Of a stretch of DNA of 10,565 nucleotides, positions 6,735-10,565 are shown piece by piece (the stretch's first letter is position 1; each line of letters opens with the position of its first letter). Position numbers and translations under genes: made by a program. Source of the DNA: JAQGHR01 sp031411935 (lineage in GTDB: Bacteria; Planctomycetota; Planctomycetia; Isosphaerales; Isosphaeraceae); the NCBI GenBank assembly GCA_031411935.1, contig JANOBY010000419.1:1-10565 (forward strand), written 5' to 3'. Under the pieces are notes generated by a model. It was given only the letters and a program-made list of their open reading frames with translations, searched no databases and had not been told where the DNA came from.

Positions 6735-7130
6735 ATGGGTTTGGAATATACGCCTGTTTTCCTTTTCTTGCTCATCGCTGTCGCGACAGCTGCTGGAATG
6801 ATTGCGACCACTTTTGTTGGTCCGCGAAAATCAACACCGGTAAAGCAGATGCCGTATGAGTCCGGCATGGACCCGATCGGTGACGCGAGACAACGGTTTG
6901 ACGTCCGATATTACCTCGTAGCCATTGTCTTCCTCCTGTTTGACGTGGAATTGCTTTATCTTTATCCCTGGGCTGTGGCGCAGTGGAGTGTGCCACCAGG
7001 AGTGACCGAGGGGGTTGGAATTCCGCCCGTATTCCGCAACCTGGTATTCGGCGAGATCCTCATCTTTATAGCGGTTTTGTCGGCGGCCTTTGCGTATGCC
7101 TGGAAGAAGGGGGTGTTCGAGTGGCGTTGA
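6735..7130 (+). CDS. nuoA: NADH-quinone oxidoreductase subunit A
   Basis: NuoA is a small membrane subunit of complex I, next to the quinone cavity where the peripheral arm meets the membrane arm. The 131-aa product has three membrane segments (about 6-28, 59-80, 103-123). The loop between the first two carries the family pattern YESGMDPIGDARQRFDVRYY (41-60), followed by FDVE (69-72) inside the second segment. The ATG at 6735 gives the usual short N-terminus ahead of the first helix. A TTG at 6705 would add ten non-conserved residues. No strong Shine-Dalgarno is visible. It is the first gene of the operon, and its last 10 nt overlap nuoB. Confidence 0.95.
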   Translation: MGLEYTPVFLFLLIAVATAAGMIATTFVGPRKSTPVKQMPYESGMDPIGDARQRFDVRYYLVAIVFLLFDVELLYLYPWAVAQWSVPPGVTEGVGIPPVFRNLVFGEILIFIAVLSAAFAYAWKKGVFEWR

Positions 7131-7831
7131 ATGTGAATCCTGGAGGGGGCAGCCCGGTCCTCTCCAACGCGAATGTTCCGACTCGTCGCGTTGGGTCCCT
7201 TGAAATTCCCGAAGGCACGATTCTTACCAAAGTTGAAGCGGTCCTTGACTGGGGCGCAAATTACTCTCGAAAGAACAGTCTCTGGCCCATGCCGTTCGCA
7301 ACCGCCTGCTGCGGGATTGAGCTTATGGCCGCTGGAGCGAGTCGCTTCGACATCGCCCGGTTCGGGGCGGAAGTCATGCGTTTCAGCCCCCGACAGTGCG
7401 ACCTGCTTATCGTTGCCGGTCGTGTGGCAATGAAGATGATGCCGGTACTTCAACGCATCTGGCTCCAGATGCCAGAGCCCAAATGGAGTATTAGCATGGG
7501 GGCCTGTGCCTGCACGGGGGGGGTCTTCGATACCTACGCTGTGGTCCAAGGCGTAGATCGATTCATCCCCATCGATGTGTACATCCCCGGCTGCCCTCCG
7601 CGTCCCGAACAGGTGCTTCGTGCTCTGATGGACCTCCAGGCCAAGATTCAGGAGGGTGGATCGCTCGCCGGGACTGGCCTGCCGGAATTGGCTCGTCGCG
7701 AGCAGGCGATGGCCAACCAACGGAGTGCCCCGCTCGACATCAACATCGCTCGCGAGCGAGCCGATGAGGATCGCTACGGTTATCGCCTTCCCGGCGGATC
7801 CGCTACCCTGGGAACAAAGGACCTCAAGTGA
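7121..7831 (+). CDS. nuoB: NADH-quinone oxidoreductase subunit B (cluster N2 subunit)
   Basis: NuoB holds [4Fe-4S] cluster N2, which passes electrons to quinone. The 236-aa product has the four expected ligands: Cys63 and Cys64 (FATACCGIEL), Cys129 (MGACACTGG) and Cys158 (PGCPPRPEQ). The third motif has an extra Cys131 where many homologues have another residue. After the conserved core ends near residue 175 (ALMDLQAKIQ) there is a hydrophilic extension of about 60 residues, longer than in short NuoB proteins such as the E. coli one. The GTG at 7121 is chosen because AAGGGGG stands 7 nt before it. TTG 7127 and GTG 7133 are possible and would change only the first few residues. The start overlaps nuoA, and the stop overlaps the nuoC start. 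Confidence 0.95.
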   Translation: MALNVNPGGGSPVLSNANVPTRRVGSLEIPEGTILTKVEAVLDWGANYSRKNSLWPMPFATACCGIELMAAGASRFDIARFGAEVMRFSPRQCDLLIVAGRVAMKMMPVLQRIWLQMPEPKWSISMGACACTGGVFDTYAVVQGVDRFIPIDVYIPGCPPRPEQVLRALMDLQAKIQEGGSLAGTGLPELARREQAMANQRSAPLDINIARERADEDRYGYRLPGGSATLGTKDLK

Positions 7832-8397
7832 CCACGGCAGGCAGCAAACAGCTCGGGGCAGTTCCGGTGCAATCAGGTTCGGTGACTCCCGACACTCATG
7901 CAAGATCTTTGGAGATTCTCCGCCAATGTCTTGCATCGGATGAGTTTGTTACTGAGTCTTTTCGGGACAACACTCGCGTGTATTTGCGTGCCGATCAACT
8001 TGTTTTGGGCCTCCGCACACTGAAGGATAAGGCTGGACTGAACTTTCTCGCCGATCTCGGTGGGGTGGACTATTTGAAATACCCTGGCCGGAAGGGGACT
8101 CGTTTCGAGGTCCATTACTGTCTTCTCAGTCATGACACGCACGAGCGGCTCGTGGTGAAAGTTGGGATCGATGATCCGGAGCCAGCACTGCCCACAGTCA
8201 CGCGGCTCTGGGGAGGTGCCAACTGGATGGAGCGTGAGGTGTTTGATATGTTCGGGATTCGCTTCGAGGGGCACCCGGACATGCGTCGCATTCTCATGCC
8301 TGAGGAATTCACCGCGTTCCCCCTCCGGAAAGACTACCCATTGAGAGGCCGGGGCGAACGACACAATTTTCCCCGGCTGACTCGGGAAGAGTCTTGA
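7828..8397 (+). CDS. nuoC: NADH-quinone oxidoreductase subunit C
   Basis: NuoC (30-kDa subunit) is a peripheral-arm subunit without cofactors that packs against NuoD. The 189-aa product shows the family signature in its C-terminal half: WMEREVFDMFGIRFEGHPD, then RRILMP and FPLRKDYPLRG. The extent matches a stand-alone NuoC, so C and D are separate genes here and not fused as in E. coli. The start is GTG 7828, which overlaps the nuoB stop in GTGA (translational coupling) and has AAAGGA 6 nt before it. The first 30 residues are poorly conserved. A 73-nt gap follows before nuoD. Confidence 0.95.
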   Translation: MTTAGSKQLGAVPVQSGSVTPDTHARSLEILRQCLASDEFVTESFRDNTRVYLRADQLVLGLRTLKDKAGLNFLADLGGVDYLKYPGRKGTRFEVHYCLLSHDTHERLVVKVGIDDPEPALPTVTRLWGGANWMEREVFDMFGIRFEGHPDMRRILMPEEFTAFPLRKDYPLRGRGERHNFPRLTREES

Positions 8398-8470
8398 CAG
8401 GCCACTCGTGGGTTTCTGCTTCACACGTCCAAACTCCTGAACATGTGGGTCTTTATCGGGGTTTTCTTTC

Positions 8471-9697
8471 ATGCCGGCCAACCTTCTCGATGAGCCTGAT
8501 GTATATTCTGAGACGAGTGAGAAGGAGTATCACTGGACGCTTAACTTCGGGCCTCAGCACCCAGCCACTCACACAACTTTGAGACTGGTCCTTGAACTTG
8601 ACGGCGAGCGAATCGTCAGGGCAACTCCGGACATCGGCTATCTTCACTCGGGTTTCGAGAAGCTGGGCGAGCATCTGGGCTTTAACCAGTATGTGACCAT
8701 TGCCGATCGCAAGAACTATATCAGCCCGCCTTACAACGAGATCGCCTGGCACAATGCCGTCGAGAAATTACTCGACATCGAGCTGACTCATCGTTGTAAA
8801 TACATTCGAGTGATCATTGGTGAACTCTCCCGCATCAGCGACCACTTGCTCTGCACGGGCGCGGCGGCGCTTGACCTTGGCGGTTTCACGGCCTTTCTAT
8901 ACGCTTTCAATCAGCGAGAATTGATCTACGATATTTATGAAGAGATGTCGGGCTACCGCTTTCACCCGGGGTATACCCGGGTCGGAGGTGTCCTCTACGA
9001 CTTCAACGAGAAGGTCCTCGGCCGGGTTGACAAGCTGATGAAAGCCATGCCCGGGACCCTCAAGGATCTCGAAAAGCTTCTTTTCCGGAACAAAATTTTC
9101 ATCGACCGTACCAAAGGCATTGGCGTCCTTACGAACGAAGACGCCATGAACCTTTCAGTGTCCGGGCCCCTCGCTCGATCGAGCGGGATCACGTATGATC
9201 TCCGCAAAGATCAACCTTACCTTTCGTATTCCGATTTTGAGTTTGACGTACCGTATTCGACTGATGGGGATTGCTATTCTCGCTTCCTGGTCCGATTCGA
9301 AGAGATGAAGCAAAGCCTGCGGATTATCGAGCAAGCCGTGAAGAAACTCCCGGGCGGGCCGGTCAATGTCCCAATCTCGGAGAAGTTTCCTCTACCGGAT
9401 AAGAGCACGGCCTACAACAGCATGGAAGGCTTGATCCAGCACTTCGAGCTGATCATGCCTAATCGTGGGATCGAGTCACCTCGTAATGAAATTTACGCGG
9501 CGGTTGAAGCTCCCAATGGCGAACTCGGGTACTACTTGGTGACCGACGGCACCCAGACCGCGTGGCGTACTCGGACTAGGCCCCCCTCGTTCATCCATTT
9601 TCAGATCTTTCCGTTGGTAATCAAGGATCACCTGATCTCCGACATTGTGGCGGTTCTGGGCAGTCTGAATATCATCGCGGCAGAACTCGATCGGTGA
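8471..9697 (+). CDS. nuoD: NADH-quinone oxidoreductase subunit D
   Basis: NuoD (49-kDa subunit) lines the quinone-binding cavity next to cluster N2 in NuoB and descends from the large subunit of [NiFe] hydrogenases. The 408-aa length is normal. Visible family blocks are FGPQHPATHTTLRL near residue 27, IGYLHSGFEKLGEHL near 55-70, DRKNYISPP, ELSRISDHLLCTGA, GYTRVGGVLYDF, and the end PPSFIHFQ...ISDIVAVLGSLNIIAAELDR. Hydrogenase Ni ligands are absent, as expected for NuoD. The quinone-site histidine region (PQHPATH) is kept. The ATG at 8471 has no clear Shine-Dalgarno; only GGGG lies about 12 nt ahead. It follows nuoC by 73 nt and precedes nuoE by 57 nt. Confidence 0.97.
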   Translation: MPANLLDEPDVYSETSEKEYHWTLNFGPQHPATHTTLRLVLELDGERIVRATPDIGYLHSGFEKLGEHLGFNQYVTIADRKNYISPPYNEIAWHNAVEKLLDIELTHRCKYIRVIIGELSRISDHLLCTGAAALDLGGFTAFLYAFNQRELIYDIYEEMSGYRFHPGYTRVGGVLYDFNEKVLGRVDKLMKAMPGTLKDLEKLLFRNKIFIDRTKGIGVLTNEDAMNLSVSGPLARSSGITYDLRKDQPYLSYSDFEFDVPYSTDGDCYSRFLVRFEEMKQSLRIIEQAVKKLPGGPVNVPISEKFPLPDKSTAYNSMEGLIQHFELIMPNRGIESPRNEIYAAVEAPNGELGYYLVTDGTQTAWRTRTRPPSFIHFQIFPLVIKDHLISDIVAVLGSLNIIAAELDR

Positions 9698-9754
9698 TCC
9701 CCGACGTAATCCGCCCATCAAGATCCTGGAATCGGGAGGATAGGAGAGGAATTC

Positions 9755-10261
9755 ATGGCGTCCCAGACATCCCCCATCACCAAGCCAGTTTATCTCACGG
9801 AAGTGATCCGCGAGAAAATCCGGGCTTACATCCCGCGGTATCCCAGCAAAAAGGCTGTGACGTTGCCTGCACTGCACATCGTGCACGAGCATCTCCGGTG
9901 TGTCCCTTATGGTGCGATGGAAGAGATCGCTCAGCTTCTGGAGATCTCACCTGCCGAAGTTCACGACACGATGAGCTTCTACGGGTTCTTCTCGCAGGCC
10001 CCGATCGGTGATGTGCGAGTCTGGGTTTGCCGGTCGATCTCGTGCATGATTCGAGGCGGAGAAGATATGCTGGGCCACGCCTGCAACCGTCTTGGTGTGC
10101 GATCTGGCCAGACAACCTCGGACGGCAAGATTACGGTTGAGTTTGCTGAGTGTCTAGGGATTTGTGACTTCGCACCGGCGGCTCTGGCGGATGATGGTCG
10201 GATCTTCGGGCCTTTGACCGAGCAGTCAGTTGATTCTATGATCGATAGCCTCAGGATGTGA
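9755..10261 (+). CDS. nuoE: NADH-quinone oxidoreductase subunit E ([2Fe-2S] N1a subunit)
   Basis: NuoE (24-kDa subunit) belongs to the NADH dehydrogenase module and holds [2Fe-2S] cluster N1a beside the FMN of NuoF. The 168-aa product has the N-terminal helical part (VHEHLRCVPYGAMEEIAQLLEIS, 43-65, with the usual VHDTMSFYGFF after it). The thioredoxin-like domain carries the four ligands Cys92 and Cys97 (C-x4-C) and Cys133 and Cys137 (ECLGIC). The ATG at 9755 follows a good purine-rich ribosome site (GGAGAGGA, 9743-9750) by 4 nt. It stands between nuoD and nuoF, as in most bacteria with this operon. Confidence 0.97.
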   Translation: MASQTSPITKPVYLTEVIREKIRAYIPRYPSKKAVTLPALHIVHEHLRCVPYGAMEEIAQLLEISPAEVHDTMSFYGFFSQAPIGDVRVWVCRSISCMIRGGEDMLGHACNRLGVRSGQTTSDGKITVEFAECLGICDFAPAALADDGRIFGPLTEQSVDSMIDSLRM

Positions 10262-10339
10262 CCTCCGCTACCACGCAAAATAACTCGCGATGAAATCTCT
10301 TTAAGCCGCCCAATGCCGTTTTTTGTCGGAGTGCTGATC

Positions 10340-10565
10340 GTGGCTGCTTTTGAACCTGTCCTCAGCCGAAACTGGAACATCCCCGACGGGCACACTCTCT
10401 CGGTCTACGAGTCTCGCGGAGGTTACAAGGCCTCGCGCAAGGCCATGGTTGAGATGGACCCGGACCAGGTGGTTCAGGTTGTGAAGGATTCCGAACTTCG
10501 CGGCCGTGGCGGAGCGGGTTTTCCGACCGGACTTAAATGGAGTTTCCTCCCGAAGGACCGTTCTC
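10340..10565 (+). CDS. nuoF: NADH-quinone oxidoreductase subunit F (start only, cut by the right edge)
   Basis: NuoF (51-kDa subunit) binds NADH, FMN and cluster N3 and is the electron entry point of complex I. Only 75 residues are present. They contain FEPVLSRNW near the start, VYESRGGYKASRKA (22-35), and the glycine-rich FMN/NADH loop LRGRGGAGFPTGLKWSF (53-69). GTG 10340 is chosen because GGAG stands 8 nt before it and because homologues begin with a short stretch before EPVL. An in-frame ATG at 10313 would add nine hydrophobic residues and has no ribosome site. The gene begins 78 nt after nuoE; I see nothing else in that gap. Confidence 0.93.
   Translation, partial: MAAFEPVLSRNWNIPDGHTLSVYESRGGYKASRKAMVEMDPDQVVQVVKDSELRGRGGAGFPTGLKWSFLPKDRS

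Noticed and set aside
6962..7936. Minus-strand open frame of 324 codons
   Set aside because: It runs antisense through nuoB, whose cysteine motifs are beyond doubt. Its own translation has no family pattern.
7873..8481. Minus-strand open frame of 202 codons
   Set aside because: It is antisense to nuoC, which is clearly the real gene.
10313..10339. ATG 10313 as the nuoF start
   Set aside because: There is no ribosome site before it, while GTG 10340 has GGAG at the right distance and gives the usual N-terminus.

Overview
The window looks like part of a planctomycete chromosome, most plausibly near the Isosphaerales or Gemmatales. Three things point there: the sequence is moderately GC-rich, it carries exported HEAT-repeat proteins of a kind common in that phylum, and the NuoD and NuoF sequences have the phylum's style. 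This placement is from recognition, not from a search. No rRNA, tRNA, CRISPR array, insertion sequence or phage gene was seen.

Left part (1-2616). A minus-strand gene starts at 1318 and runs off the left edge. Its first ~365 residues are amidophosphoribosyltransferase (PurF). At about position 215, without a frame break, the protein changes into the C-terminal part of a YyaL/SPATA20-type thioredoxin-domain protein. The PRPP-binding half of PurF is absent. Divergent from it is proB (glutamate 5-kinase with PUA domain). The two share a short intergenic region that carries a self-complementary ATTATAAT, usable as a -10 box on either strand.

Middle part (2628-6529). Two tandem minus-strand genes (456 and 455 aa) encode paralogous exported proteins of unknown function. 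Each has a signal peptide, one HEAT-like repeat unit, a possible STN-like module, a beta-rich region and a near-identical C-terminal end. Divergent from them is a plus-strand gene for a signal-peptide protein with a tyrosine-rich start and a proline/alanine/serine/arginine-rich tail. It ends in a good intrinsic terminator at 6649-6673.

Right part (6735 to the right edge). This is the beginning of a respiratory complex I operon in the order nuoA-nuoB-nuoC-nuoD-nuoE-nuoF, with nuoF cut by the edge. NuoA is the membrane subunit. NuoB, NuoC and NuoD form the peripheral connecting module with cluster N2. NuoE and NuoF belong to the NADH-oxidising module. Between the terminator and nuoA lies a perfect 7+7 palindrome that fits the TGTGA-N6-TCACA pattern of CRP-family sites, a candidate control site for the operon.

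The strongest items for a second look are the PurF/YyaL chimera, the palindrome in front of nuoA, and the tandem paralogous exported proteins. I see no convincing new multi-gene system here.
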